Assembly: GCF_949628265.1 (NCBI RefSeq)
Contig: NC_088789.1
Coordinates: 12,206,886 to 12,270,885, forward strand
From: Cloeon dipterum
Taxonomy: Eukaryota > Arthropoda > Insecta > Ephemeroptera > Baetidae
DNA: 64,000 nt
Reading direction: 5' to 3'
Made by a program: the position numbers and the translations under genes. Each line of letters begins with the position of its first letter. The stretch's first letter is position 1. The notes under the pieces were generated by a model. It did not search any database and was not told where the DNA came from. It saw only the letters and a list, made by a program, of their open reading frames with translations. Below are positions 1 to 12,545 of this stretch, piece by piece.

Positions 1-1
1 A

Positions 2-133
2 CGAGCATTTTTCTTCAGGTTGGTGAAACCGTGGAACGACCTGCCACCTGAGCTTAAGAATTGCACTACGGACGAGTTTACTCACCGGTGCGAAAAGCAT
101 CTGTGGCAAATTTACCGTGTTCAGTGGTTCTAG
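2..133 (+). mobile_element. 3' end of a non-LTR retrotransposon reverse transcriptase ORF, truncated by the window edge
   Basis: The frame from base 2 is open to a TAG at 131-133 and contains FFRLVKPWNDLPPELKNC. This resembles the C-terminal tail of many insect non-LTR reverse transcriptases, whose hallmark is a phenylalanine-rich start, then W-N-x-L-P and an acidic residue. Only about 43 codons are visible, so element type and activity cannot be judged. The call rests on motif resemblance. Confidence 0.5.
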
Positions 134-2129
134 TTATGTTGTAAGTGCTCAGTGCGGCTCAGTACGGTGAGAGATTAGATTACCTTTGTAATTAATCGTT
201 GTTGAAATATGTTGCTAGTATTTTATGCCTTTCTTTGCAGTATTTTCTTTTAATTATTTCACTCGATGTATTGGCATGCAAGAATTAACAAGAATGTTTA
301 TTGAATAGATAGCGAGAAGCTCACGAAAGCTCACGTCCCAAATCTTTGCGACCAAATTACGTGGGCTCACGAGCCTAAGTGCAAGAGGCTAAGTCCAGAA
401 ATGGACCAACTCATGTTACTGCCCCTGCTCCATAAAATAGCAATGCAATTTAGTCAAACGCTCTCAGACAGAACCGCACACGACTTTACAATCTGTTTAA
501 AATTCACCATACACAAAAAAGTTGCTTAAAGAGGGCGGAGAACTACGCAGGTAGAGTGTGATTAATCGCTTCGCATTTTGGCAAACCGGTTGAATTCTTA
601 CGAGTCTACCAATTTACATATAATGTGCATTGTAACACCACCGCAAAAGGTAACGTGACCAATTTTGTCGGCGAGTTTTAAAATTGCAGCAACACGCTTT
701 CAACCATATGTCGCATTTACTATTTTTATTAAATATATTTAAACTATGGGGGAGTTCAATTAATGAAAACCTATAAAAACTTTAAAAAAATTATTGTTAC
801 TTTTATATAGAATATTTATTTTGAACTCTAAAATAAAGATATTCCAGAATTCACACCATCTGCGCTCATCGAAAGTTAAAGCAGCGGTTGCCAAATTCTG
901 AGACTACAATTTTACAACCTTAATATTTCGCAACCTTATCTTGGTATATGTTAAACGTTTTTGAAATATTTAAGGTTTACATTTTGTATATTAAAACATT
1001 GATTTATATTGTCGAGTTATAAAATACAATAAGACTTGATACAGTTCCAAAGCTTTGAAAAAGAAAGCAGTAATTAGAAGTCATTTTTTGCGATTAATTT
1101 TGATAACATCTTTGACAGTGTTTCTACAAACATGTAAAGAGGGAAAGACCGAAATGACTGATCAATATAACTTCAATAAAAAAAATACTAGAGAACAATT
1201 CAGAATAAGCAACAATAAACGTACATACAGACACGAATCGAATTTTTAATAATACTGTTCATATCCCGGCTGGTCTGGTGCTTCCATTCATGTTGCTATA
1301 TTACAATATTTTGCGTCAGAAACACGAAGGAGGATAATTTGCTCATGTATAAGGTGTAATTGTCTCCAATAAATCGGTTACTCTGGTTAGCAGCATGAAG
1401 GAAATTTTAGGTAAAATATCCCCGTTTAAAGTGCGGCATTCATACATCTCCATAACCTGTTTTACCGAATACAAAAATAGAAACAATGAAAATATTGGCC
1501 CTATATTCATAAAAACAACAAGAAGGATAGATAATATATAGCCAAAAGCTTTCAATCGACCAAGAAAAGAGAAATTTCATTTACTTGAAAAAATATATTT
1601 TGTAAAAATAGTTTTTTGAGAGTGACTCCCGCCAGTTGCGAAAACAATAGCGATGAAACGGAACTCTTCATCACTGCTTGACAGTGGGTTTGAGCTAAAA
1701 TTAATGATTATATTGAAACATGAGTTATTAAGAAAGAAATAATGACGCCGTTAGAAAGTGAGCGTGTTTGCGAGTAATGAGCATTTGTGTGATCCATGGG
1801 GCAACGGACCTCCCATGGAACCAGTTATAATTGTATATATTTAGCAGCACATCTCTTGCAATGTTTACAAAATAAGTTAGTGCTGGGTATATTAAGATTA
1901 ACTTGTTTGTTCAAAACATTAAAAAGGTTCAGATAAAAGATTTAAGTATTTATGTATAAAAATACCAGAGTACAGCCATTTCAGTTTTTCTCAAATGTAA
2001 AGATCATTATATAATTTTTTTATTTTTGCATATATTTAGAACATAACTTTTTCATCAACCATTGGTAAATTGGAACTAGAATTATCCTGAATTAACCAGA
2101 GCATAATTTGAGCAAATTGTGACCAATCT
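134..2129. other. Non-coding stretch downstream of gene A, with duplicated blocks
   Basis: No convincing gene is seen. Two blocks match sequence downstream of gene B in the same orientation: about 540-720 resembles 12,380-12,545, and about 1,795-1,925 resembles 14,605-14,730 (shared ACCAGTT and AATATTAAGAT-type strings). They mark the left part of the tandem duplication. A minus-strand AATAAA near 2,020 is a plausible polyadenylation signal for gene A. Confidence 0.5.
540..720. repeat. Duplicated block (copy 1; partner 12,380-12,545)
   Basis: Both copies share a TCGCTT...AAACCGGTTG string, then a TGTxACxCCACC string, a GTCGGxGAGTTT string and AAAATTGCA. Order and orientation are the same, with scattered substitutions and small indels. 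The left edge lies near the left limit of the A/B duplication. Confidence 0.55.
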
Positions 2130-5100
2130 TCAATTTTCTTTTTTCTTTGTAACATTCTTAGCTGAAAAATTCAACAAAATTAAAATTATTTAATATGCGC
2201 TTTATTTAACATTGAACTTACGAGTTGAGAAGATGAGCCTAGTTATTTCAAAAAGAGGCGCCTCAACCGATAGATACAGGACTGTGGCTACTGCAAAGCT
2301 TATCGTAAAATCACCGGCCAGGCTGTGAATCTTTTACGAGAGCGTCAAATTGTGCATCTGTAAATTTATAAGTTGATATTTACCAGCGCGTAATCGTCTG
2401 CGTAGAGCGGAGTTTTTATCCTCGCCGTTCCAACCATTAAAATCACGTAGTGGCTCAAATATATGCAGTATGAGATCTTACTCAGTGGTTGAAAAACGTT
2501 CAACGACAGAATTTCCGTTATCCAACCTAAAAATATTAAGTCATAAGCATGACAAAAAATACAAAAGCAAAACTAAACACATGGTCTCGTCTTGTTAAAT
2601 ACATTTAAAAATAAGGTCAATAATAAATTAAAGAAAAATCCGAGTTTTCTTGACTGTACTAAACAGTTAAAAACAAGAAAGAAATAGATTTTCGAGAAAG
2701 TATAATTTTTTCAAAGTTTTTAATACCTCCCCTTTCATTATTGCAAGCAAAAATGAGCCAGCCGACAGCAAATGCCCACGCGATGCGATGCAAACTGGCG
2801 TACAAAGCAGATTCAACCGGATCGTATTTATGGTCGTACTGGACGATATTGAAGGCACCAAATACCACGACGTAGAGCGTTGTAAGGCACATTAGCCAGC
2901 CAGAGATCACGCTCATCAGACTTAAGTGCAGATTCTTTTTCACGTAAAGAATATATCCCAGAGCTAAACCAACAACGTAAGGAGCCATTCGATGGTGCGT
3001 GGTGATGTGCACGTCCCTTTGATAGCTGATCAGCTTCTCATCTCTGAAATTCAGGGAATTTCGCAAATTTATATTTTAAATTTAACCCAAGGTAAGATTG
3101 TTAAAAAAAGATTGATTTATATTTCATGATTTTAATAATTTATTAATTACTTTTCTTTTCAAGTGTGTGTAATTTCGTATTCAATGCTTGCAATTGGAAG
3201 ACATGAATTGCTGTAGAATTGTATCGTTTTGTGATCTTACTAAAAGTCAAATGAACACATAATTGTTGCTTAATATTCTAATTTATAATCATTATTATTT
3301 TGCAACGAAAAGAAAACTAAAGCTCCATATAAAGAGCTGGGTTTAATTTTGACGGTTTTTAATCAAAATGTGCAATACACATAAGAAACCAACAGGATAT
3401 AAAGCAACTTTTAAATTCATCAATTCTCACTAGTAATAATTGGTATTTATTTTTAGGCATTCAACTGTTCATACAAGAGGCACTAATATTGTTTTAACTT
3501 TAGATCGTTTCAGAGGATTTAAAAGGTTTCAGATGTGTAAGAAGTGTGATTCAAATGGAAATAAAACTTAAATTTCCACCCCCAAATAAACATAATTTCC
3601 ACTCTTCACTTTTTGGTTTTACTCACGAATTGTTGAGCAAATAGGTAGGCAAAACCTCAAAGTTGTAGGTGTACCAGGCCGTGAAACAAATCGGTATCGC
3701 GGCTAAGAGGAACAGGATCAATTTTCCAGTTGCAGGTTTTTTCCACAGAGCATAAACAACCAAAGGCGAGACCAAAAAGAGATGCATGTCGGATGCCAGA
3801 TACCAAGTTTGGATCATACACTGAAAGCAAAGAGTTAATATGTGCATCAACCTGCTAAATAACAGAGTGCTTGCAATCAGTCATACTGAATCAATGCTGC
3901 GTCATAAAAAAGTCGCATATCCAAATCGATGAAAACAATATAACACATATTTTTACCAATGAGGGCACAGACCGATAAGTAAGAAATAATCTTGACCTGA
4001 CCTAAAAAAAATCCAATGCATGCATAATTGATATTGTTGATGCAGAGGTATTTTTTTAAATTTGAGTCTAAGTGGTTGATGGAATTTATTCAAATAACAA
4101 TGAATATGCTCCGTTAAAATTTCAAACTTACATGTTTGTTGTTGTGGACGTAGCTGTTGATATACAGCAAATTATTTTTCCAATGAGCGGCACAGGCCTC
4201 ACCGGGCTCAGTCACGAACTTTTCCCATCTAGGACCACTACCTAGCCGTGTTAACAAGGTAGCGTAGAATGCAATCACCAATGCATAAACCGGCGTTAGC
4301 CTAAAATAAAAAATATTAAAATTAATTAATTTTCCTTAACTACTCCTCCAAAGCAGTCATACCTTAAGTAACGGCGAGCGACATCAGTGAAAAACCGAAA
4401 TCGATTGCCTTGAAATTCCTTCAGTAGGTTGAATGATCTCAGCATGCCAGACATCAGGAAGAAGGTGTCGACGCTGGGCATGTTGTTCGTAAAAGGCATA
4501 TTTGCTAATTTCTCAAGCGACTGTGTACTCGATCGTGTTTGAATTAGCTGATAGAGCATTTACTTGAGTAAGCAAGCCTTACCTTTACTTGAAAGCATTT
4601 GTTCGCCCACGGTTCTTGAAGGGTAAAGATGATTTTGTGCCCGGCAACAACCCATAGTGTGCTCAAGACACGAATGCCGTCAAGGCTTTTCAATGCACCC
4701 GGATGATGTGAAATCACAAACAGTTTTTTCCAGTTGGTCGGCAAAGAAAACGCCATTAAGCAGCCATACGTAAATCCTAGAAACCAAAGTCACAATTTGA
4801 AAACTCCGCAACTCCGTCAATTAAAAAACCTGCATCTTCTTTTACGCCAAATTTGGTTTCAATCACAGAACTCAAGAATACCAGTCCGGCAACAATAGCA
4901 ACACAGCCACTGAAATAAATACAAATTTAGAGAATTTAATTTAACAACACATATTTAACTTTAGAGAGAAAAACTTCGAGAATATTTAGGATCAACACGA
5001 GTGTTTTAAATATAATCAAGACAAGGTCTCTGATTTGTAATACAGGCGAGCTATATACTCAACATTATATGTATAGCGTGCCGCAAAACCTAGTAGAACA

Positions 5101-7862
5101 AAATGTATAATCGAACGTTTTTGAAATTATTTAATTAAATTATCTCATTTTTGCCCATTCATTTTCAGATTATTTATTCAAATATTTATAATTTAGATTT
5201 ATTGAAAATTTCAATTTGAAACTATTTTGGATTTTTTAAATGAACGCCTTTTAAAGTTTCAATTTTTTTATCTTTATCAAGACTTGTTTTAAAAAAGACG
5301 GTATAAATAAATTGGACACTATACGTGATCATTTTTAGTAAGAGACAGAGACAATATAATATATCGTGACTTTAAAATTTTCTTCTCGAATTTTATGGAC
5401 GTAAAATGCTATTTTTATGAGCAAGAATTATCGGCAATTTTGCTTTTTAACTTTTCTATGGAGGACTCACACTTTGCGCACAGCTCACCCGTCTCACACT
5501 TCTCGGTAGAATAGGGCATTAACATTGGTTCTTCCTGTCAGAGCGAGAAGTGTGAGTATGCGGAAAGCGTGAGTCCTCCACCTTAAAATTTATGCGAACC
5601 ATGCGTTGTAATATGCAAATTTAACTATTATTGTATTTTCCTCCGAAACTCTCATTTAATTTATCACTTAAACGACGTAATACATATGATATTATATTGT
5701 TGGAGGTCAACACCCATAGGGGGCGTAAGGCGTAATTATGTGATAGAAACGGGTAATTTATTAAATTGATATGTTACACATCACATGAATTGTACACAGC
5801 TTACTCACATGAATGCCAAATCTCCAGAAGAAAGCGGCGTTGCATCGTTAGTGTAACATGATTCTATTTGTACCTCGCCGTTGGCAGACTTCTCCTTCGA
5901 TATAATGTAGCCGAACGCTTTTTGCACGTCCGCAATTGAGCAGGTTGAAGGGACGCATATGCCGAATTGAATGAGGGCCATTGAAGGAAGCAGGTCCGGT
6001 ACCTAATGGTGGCAGTTTAGTATTATTTAGTTTTAAGGTGCCAATTGGTTGCATAAAAACTATTACCGGCGTATTCGTTCTGTTCATAGTTATTTCACGG
6101 TTACGTCTTTTTTGCGTGGCTATTTCCAACAATGAATCTATTTGTTCATCATTGGAAGTAAGGTGCACATTGGCCAGACAATATTTTCCTTTGATATAGG
6201 GTTTTGACTGCTGGATAGAAACGCATTCCTCGTAGCTTCCTAAGCTTTTGATGTTTCCCAATAAAAAAGCTGGGTTCCATTTTCCAGTGGCGTCTAGCAC
6301 TACAGTATTATAAAGAAAAGTCATTGTATAATATAGAGAAACGCCACTGATTTTATCTCCTAAAGCTCTCAACGTTAATAGCCAATCACTTAATATTGTT
6401 AAATACTATAATTAATTGTATTGGAACACATACAATTGATACTTTGAAAATTCCTCAATCAATAATCTTATTAAACACTATTTTAACAGAAGAAAAATTT
6501 AAAAAAAAAAAAAATTAAACTTTAGAGTCAATTTACTTTGCTGGGCATTTTGCAGCTTATTTCAGACTCATTTGGTTTTTATCACAGCTTAAGAAATTGT
6601 AAAAGTACAACATGCTCTTATCACAAAGTTTACACACACTCAGGTAGAGCTTCGCTTGAAATTCTATTATTTTACACAGCAAAAAGTGAAAGCCGTGACA
6701 GGCATGACATGTTCGCGTATAAAACGCGGCTTTCCACCTTTGATCAACCATCGCGGGCTTGTCGAAAAACCCCGGCTCTATCTGGAAAATCTTGAACCAA
6801 ATGTTTTGGAAAAATTTATTGTAATTTTCAGTGAGAGGAAGAGCGAATCTTGCAACAAAATCATCAGCAAAGAAGCTAGCGTCGGCCAGTTTGTATGACA
6901 TTCTCGATTTCATTTATTTTGACAAGCCGAGTGCTCTCTTTAAAAATCTCGACTTTACTGACTCTAGTTTTGCAAAATAACTTAATGTCAAGTACGGCCA
7001 GATAACCTGGCGCAACCACAAGATCAAAAAGCTTAAAGGCCGTCTTGACAGAAGACTTTGAGAGGGAGGTCAATTTGGCCGTGGCAAAAATATAATATAA
7101 AACTAAATTTGATCAAATTTTCTATTTTTAAACAGCGAAATTTGAAGAATTCTTAGTACATAAGGAATTTTAATGAATAAATTGATATTGCTAATAGCTC
7201 TACACTGCGCGGATTTACTTACGATGGGCGGCTTTGAGTGAAAATTGAATCGAATAATGAAGACCGAAAGAGAGATAAAAAAATGCGGCGCGTATGTTCG
7301 AGAACATAATAATTATTGCTCTTTAAATTTTATGCATAGCTGTTTCCTTAGTCGATCAGCGCGAATCAGTGACAAGTATAGGCAGTGGATTTTTACTTTT
7401 CTCTATATGTTATTCCAGAATGTACATATTTACATTTAAAAATTTGTTTTTGGTCAAATAGATTTAGCTCATGCACTATGATTTATACTTCCTAATATGT
7501 GAACCAAATCGACATCGTTGGAATTAAATTGCGCTCTTTGGTTGAATTATATATCATTTATTTCAAAAATCGAATGATTGATATTAATACAAAGTAAAAA
7601 TATTTAAATAAAAACGGAATATTTTAAAACAAAAAATGGTAGCTTACTTACTTTTCATTGCCCATAAGTCCAGTTTTTCAATACTATCTGCAAGAATTAA
7701 CAAGTCTGACCTGCACTGCTCATCCTCTATTAAGGGTGCAATGTCATTGACGACCAACTGTGCATTTGTACCAATTTCCTTTAAATTCGGCAAAACGTTG
7801 AGAGCTTGGGAAAAGCAGCAAACGAGAAGAACAAAAAAGCATCTTGTAACGGTAGTAGACAT
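2130..7862 (-). CDS. Gene A: NRF6-like (nose resistant to fluoxetine) acyltransferase-3 family membrane protein
   Basis: Twelve coding exons were joined by phase: 7652-7862, 6067-6299, 5809-6002, about 4831-4909, 4583-4776, 4363-4520, 4132-4300, 3627-3820, 2727-3043, 2384-2526, 2222-2330, 2130-2161 (about 677 aa). Residues 1-20 look like a signal peptide, followed by the cysteine-containing NRF domain to about residue 212 (exons 1-3). A first membrane helix (VAIVAGLVFLSSVI) and about ten more hydrophobic segments form the acyltransferase-3 domain. The family's conserved histidine sits in VLSTLWVVAGHK (about residue 286), and DTFFLMSG and HHRMAPY are present. The reading frame extends upstream to a TTG at 7886, but the first ATG is at 7862 and begins the signal peptide. 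Known relatives (C. elegans nrf-6, Drosophila drop-dead) act in lipid, drug or cuticle-related transport; the reaction is unproven. The model is intact. It is the tandem paralogue of gene B. Confidence 0.88.
5459..5580. repeat. Fold-back (inverted-repeat) element in intron 3 of gene A
   Basis: The left arm 5459-5505 starts GGAGGACTCACACTTTGCGC and ends CTCACACTTCTCG. The right arm 5544-5580 is its imperfect reverse complement, starting CGAGAAGTGTGAG and ending GTGAGTCCTCC, around a spacer of about 38 bases. The structure looks like a small MITE or fold-back transposon. No such hairpin was seen in the equivalent intron of gene B (18,303-18,778), so it probably arrived after the duplication. 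No clear target-site duplication was found. Confidence 0.6.
6557..7080 (-). mobile_element. Decayed 3' end of a non-LTR retrotransposon reverse transcriptase, inside intron 1 of gene A
   Basis: Across shifted frames on the minus strand the fragment reads KSRFLKRALG, YKLADASFFADDF, LPLTENYNKF, a DKPAMVDQRWKAAF segment, HGFHFLLC and a final CxxC...C cluster. The order and motifs match the C-terminal part of insect non-LTR reverse transcriptases (a K-R-x-L-G start, then an HGFH motif, then a zinc-knuckle-like CxxC). Frameshifts and a stop show it is dead. It lies in intron 1 of gene A (6,300-7,651), in the gene's own orientation. The matching intron in gene B is only 578 bp and lacks it. The family assignment is by recall of motifs, not by search. 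Confidence 0.55.
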
Positions 7863-7904
7863 TTTGGGAATGAAGTCGGAGAGCAAGAGAGAGCTTACCG
7901 ATTC

Positions 7905-8065
7905 ACCTCCCCACTAATCGGTGTACGTGAGATAGAAATTCGTACTTGTTGCGCTTGAGAATACCGCCTCATTTTTCAGTTCAACCAACACTCGCACCAC
8001 ATGCAAATAAATCAAAATTTATCTCGTCGTTTTATCGCAGTCCTCTCTACACGTACTCTTGGAAA
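7905..8065 (-). promoter_or_regulatory. Conserved upstream (5' leader or proximal promoter) region of gene A
   Basis: The sequence upstream of the gene A start aligns with that upstream of gene B (20,110-20,265). Shared strings include GGTGT(A/G)CGTGAG, ATTCGTAC, GTTGCGCTTG and, further upstream, CGCAGTCCTCTCTAC. The similarity is higher than in most neighbouring non-coding DNA, which suggests retained leader or promoter function. The transcription start itself is not identifiable. Confidence 0.4.
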
Positions 8066-8544
8066 CGATGCGCTGTTAGAATTTAATTTAACAATCATGG
8101 TAATTAAATAATTAAGTTTAATTTAATTTAATCTCGGATCTGGCGCCATCCGTTACAAGAAATAAGTCTAAAAAATAAATCTTCTTTCTCTTAACAAAGA
8201 ATGCATTGTCTGTACCCATCAAGCCGCAATTTTTATATTCTTTGTAAATTTTATTTTTCGCGTATATTTGATGCAGGACCAGAAAAAGCTCAAATTTCAT
8301 TACCAACAATATATTTTCATACTTGTGCGCATCAGCGAAAGATGGTAGGTGCAGTCGATACCAGTGCACAGCAAAAGCATGTACCTTCTGACGAAATTCC
8401 CCTCCAAGTGCAAAAATTACCCGTGGCAATCGTGCACAGTGATCATTAATCAACATTGTTTTACACTTGCGGCTCAGCGCGTCGAGAGATAACCTTGCAT
8501 CCTATATTTTCGGCAGTATTTTGCGAGTTCTGTGAGCCCACTTT

Positions 8545-8812
8545 TTGTGAACCTCTGCTCAGTCGATCCCGTGGGCTATGAGACCACCCCGGGTCCCAAT
8601 AACACCACCAAGCTGAGACCATAGGGCCCGCGTGGCCGCAGAAGAGCTTGGGCCTAATGTGGACATCTTTTCGCCTCCCGGCACCGAGGTCTTTGATTGA
8701 AACGAGAACATAATGAGTTCATAAAGCCTCTGGAAGGTGCAAAAACCAGCTAGTGGCGGGTCAGCGCTGGTGCGCCTCCCAGCTCGTTGAGCTATTTAAG
8801 CATTATTTCGAG
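8545..8812 (+). repeat. Dispersed repeat, copy 1 (inverted relative to 14,880-15,125)
   Basis: About 270 bases match the reverse complement of 14,880-15,125. Shared strings include CATCTTTTCGCCTCC, GGCACCGAG, AGCTTGGGCC and TATTTGAG-like ends. The repeat is locally GC-rich against an AT-rich background. Parts of the same sequence recur at 11,935-12,050 and 22,470-22,570. It has no long open frame or evident terminal repeats, so it may be a non-autonomous element. Confidence 0.6.
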
Positions 8813-10989
8813 TCATTCAACTGTTGCGGATGCGGAGCTGAGCTCCTGCTCCTTTTTCATTTTTGTTCCAGCTATTGTTAGTGTTTGTTGAATAATTATT
8901 GTTAGGTGCCATGTATTTGTTAGAAATTCGAAAAAACAACAGAGAGAAAATTTTAATTTTAATCAGATTTCGCCGGCGTGCGACCAGTTCTAAGCGTTTA
9001 ACAGTGGAGGACCCGGATCAATCGGGTTAATTATTGTTCTAATTTAATTTGTACTTAATTCAATTCAGATTGGTTAATCAAAGTCGTTTCTCTGAGTGTA
9101 ATAGTCTGTTCGAGATCAAATTTGACATTGTTTTTAGGAATTTCGTTCTGATTTTGATTAAACTCTGTTTAAGGTCCAAGCAGACAAGTATACTATTATC
9201 CAAGTGATCAATTATCCTATTCTTCCAAGTGATCTGTTATCATTGTTATCATGGTCGTCAAGTGACTTACTTATTGATAAAATGAAGAATTATTCCAATT
9301 TCTGAGAGGTCGTTTTTCACCCCTTCCCCAAACAACTAACCACCTTTTGCCATATCTGATATTATGGGCAGCCAATATTAGATCCCCGAACTGCTCAAAT
9401 ATTTTCCACTGCTTTGACATTTGACACTTGAGAATGCCTAACAATGCGAGCTGGTTCCATTGCTGCATTACTTTATCAAATTTTAACTATTCCAGTGTTG
9501 ACTTTGCAGAAGCTAAATAAGCATAAATATTAATTAAATTGTTTATTAATTAATTATAGAAATCCTTGCAGCTATAAACTAGCATTTTTTAGGAATCCAA
9601 GATCATATGAATAATAAGATTTGAAATTTAAAAAAATTAATGTTCAATTGGGCCTCCCAATTTGATCAGGCAAACCATTTTCCACAGTGTGATGACGATG
9701 ACTCAAACTTGATTTGAAACTAAATAAATGCGGTGCGCAAATTAATTCAATTTCATCAGAGCTCCAATTAAGACTATAATGTAACTCTGGCAACTCAGTC
9801 AAATTGAACACAAAGCAATTTCAAAAATAATTATAATGATATAAATTCACATTTTTGGAGAGGGAATTTCTCGTTTAAAAATTCGTTAAATTCACGCTGA
9901 CGTACAAACTATCAAAAACCCATCCATTGTTTTATACATGTATACTGAAAGTGATAGTAATACAATAAAATCAAGGCCTTAATATCAAAGCATCTTAAAG
10001 AGTTAATCATCTGTACTATAATGATCAACAAAAACTGCTGTCATACAAGTTTTCATGAGACTCGTTTCTCACCTTTTTCATGATAATTTATAGTATGGTG
10101 ATTGATCACTTCTATACGAGGGAGGGCTGTGTGTGAAAATTTTCGACTTAATATGTATTTAAATTGAATTCGTCTTTCATTACGGTCTTGTTCATTCATA
10201 CATACTAGCTCAAGTAGATGAACAGAAAAACATTCTTGTACCTGCGACAATTTAAGTGACAGTAGTAGTTGTTGCTTACTCTACTGTAAGAGATCATTAT
10301 CTTTCTTGTGTGCTGGGGGATTAGAGCTGACAGTGATTTCATTTATTTGAGGCACTTAAACTAATGGTGCCTTCAGCCCAAGGAAATAGTGATCGTGACA
10401 GTGCAACTTGTGATTAAGAATTAAATTTTTTTAGTAAAACGAGTTGGAAGAGTAGGTTTGTGGCGATGGTCTATATTTAATAATTTACTCCAATGATGAA
10501 AACAAATTACAGCCGTTTGAGCCTCATTTGATATATTTCATTTTAAATAAATAAATGCTATATATTAAAATATGCACTAAGTTCCTGCTTAAATGCATAA
10601 ATAATGAAATGCACTACCTTTTCAGAGCGGACAAGATCTGATTTTTACCCTTAGTCAGTGGTTCAGTATAGCGGGGCAAGCATTTTCAGGTCTGTGCTAA
10701 TGTCAGTTTCATTATTATTTGTTTAAAGAAACACCAATGGTGTACAATAGATATAGACATGAATCAAATATTACAGCACACTAGCACGCAATGGGATCTA
10801 CTCACAATTCAAAAACTGGTAGAAATTCACATATTCATCACAGAACACACATTTACAATCGAGACCGGCCTTACTATGTTATTTCTTATTATTACATTAA
10901 ACATAATGATAGTCGTGACAAAGCGTTCCTGGTGAAAACATGTCTTTTTAGAAAACAGGCATTTTTCCGGCCCGGGGTGCCATAAAAAA

Positions 10990-11240
10990 CCCCCATCGAT
11001 TTGGGAGGCATACAGGCCATATCTTTCTTTGACCAACTTAAATAAGTTAGAATATTCCAAATCTCGTTTTCTCAAAAAAGCATTGACAAAATTCATGAAA
11101 TTAAGACTTGCATATGAGCTGTCTAACACTAACTTTTTTGCTGACAATCTTCTCCAAAAATGTTCACTTTCAGAGACTGCTGCTTATAACAGTTTTATTA
11201 ATAATAGACTTTTCAAGCTCTTTACATTCAAGATTTAAAA
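10990..11240 (+). mobile_element. Second decayed non-LTR reverse-transcriptase C-terminal fragment
   Basis: The plus-strand frame reads SKSRFLKKALTKFMKL, then LAYELSNTNFFADNLL and a short SLSETAAYNSF segment. It aligns residue for residue with the fragment in intron 1 of gene A (KSRFLKRALG, FFADDF, LPLTENYNKF). The upstream part is shifted or lost. It is a diverged, dead copy of a related element in the opposite orientation. Confidence 0.5.
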
Positions 11241-11934
11241 TAATTCATTGAATTATATAATAATTCATATTACTAAAATTTTAATAAATTTATAATGAAT
11301 TTTAAATGTTTATTTTAAAAATTCCTGCAGCGATGCATAACCTCATATTTAATTTTATTCTAGAAATGATGGAAATGAAATTTTTAATCGAATCGTTTGG
11401 AAAAATTTAAATGTTACGCATTATTATATGAGAATAGAAAATTATTAAACGCTCTAGGCGCACAATGCTAATTTAGGCAAGAGGGTAAAAAATAGAGTCT
11501 TGAACAGTTCTTCTTTTATCAATAAGTCACGTGTCGATTACGACAAACAGAACACAAGGACCTTAAACAGATTTGAAATCGAAATCCGAATAAAATTCTT
11601 AACAATAATATCAAATTTAAACTCTAACAAATTAACATTTTAACAGAAAACGAAATGAACAAAACAATTAGAATTGAATTGCGGAAAAACTCCAATTAAA
11701 ACAAGAATTTACTCAATTGAGCCTTCACAATTAAACGCTCGGTACTCTGGGAACAACCCTTTATCAGAAGTTATTGGTGACCGCCGCTAGTACCACATTT
11801 TCGGGCACTGGGCACTCCACAATTCATTCGCAAGGTTTTCGGCACTCCATTTTTACCTTTTTTAGGCATTCCAATTTCAGGTAAAACCAGTATACCAGAC
11901 GAGCATGTTTGTGTTTGCGAGGATTGCGAAAGTA

Positions 11935-12050
11935 GTTCAAATGCCTACTATATACCTGCTTTTTTGCACCTTACCAGCATGCGTGAATAAAAAATGTCAT
12001 GAGAGCTATGTCTAGCGTTTAATTATAAGCATTTGGTGCGATGACTAAAT
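11935..12050. repeat. Duplicated block (partner 22,470-22,570)
   Basis: The two blocks share TTxCCAGCATGCGTGAAT, GTCxAGCGTTT and a TTTGGTG string in the same order and orientation. The block also resembles part of the dispersed repeat at 14,880-15,125 (reverse complement 8,545-8,812). It helps define the right part of duplication unit A. Confidence 0.5.
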
Positions 12051-12379
12051 AATGGTGGTTTCTCTTGACTTGGCTTCTTCCACTGACAATGAGGCATTGA
12101 AACTATTGAGTAAACATACAATGTAATTCGTCCGTTAATCTTCTCGATTTTCTCGAAATCTTAGGGTGAATTAATTGTCTTTTTGGATTAATTTTTAGCT
12201 CCAGTACTTTTTCCTTTGTCTGCCCGAACAAAGATTTATTTAAAATTGTAGTCTTTCGCAAAACAATATGTGCGCGGCGCGCAAGCATAAAAAGCGTACT
12301 GATAGACATAAAAAAGGTAATAAGAATGTCCTGTCTGGCTGACTGCCTCTTATTCAGATTGTTGTTCCCTGTCTGAGAG

Positions 12380-12545
12380 TTATTTATTGCTTCGCTTTTG
12401 GGTAAACCGGTTGGGTGCTTTGGAATACACCCAAACGATCTTTTTGTTACTCCACCACGTAAGTAAACGTGGCCTTGTCGGTGAGTTTGAAAATTGCATC
12501 AATACAAGTTGCCGACAGTTGGTTTCAATACATTAACTTGCATGC
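12380..12545. repeat. Duplicated block (copy 2; partner 540-720)
   Basis: Same block as described at 540-720 (AAACCGGTTG, then TGTTACTCCACC, then GTCGGTGAGTTT). It marks the left side of duplication unit B. Its position shortly after the last unit A match near 12,050 supports a head-to-tail tandem arrangement. Confidence 0.55.

Larger units (their letters stand above)
8090..12379. other. Intergenic region between genes A and B
   Basis: No host gene was recognised. It contains a dispersed repeat (about 8,545-8,812), a reverse-transcriptase remnant (about 10,990-11,240), and blocks about 10,310-10,700 and 11,935-12,050 that match 21,880-22,300 and 22,470-22,570. Those blocks place it within the upstream half of duplication unit A. 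Short open frames here have no visible domain or splice context and were left out. Confidence 0.5.

Noticed and set aside
7863-7886. Start of gene A at 7,886 (eight extra residues), and the same for gene B at 20,086
   Set aside because: The upstream codon is TTG, not ATG, in both genes. The first ATG (7,862; 20,062) directly precedes the signal peptide.
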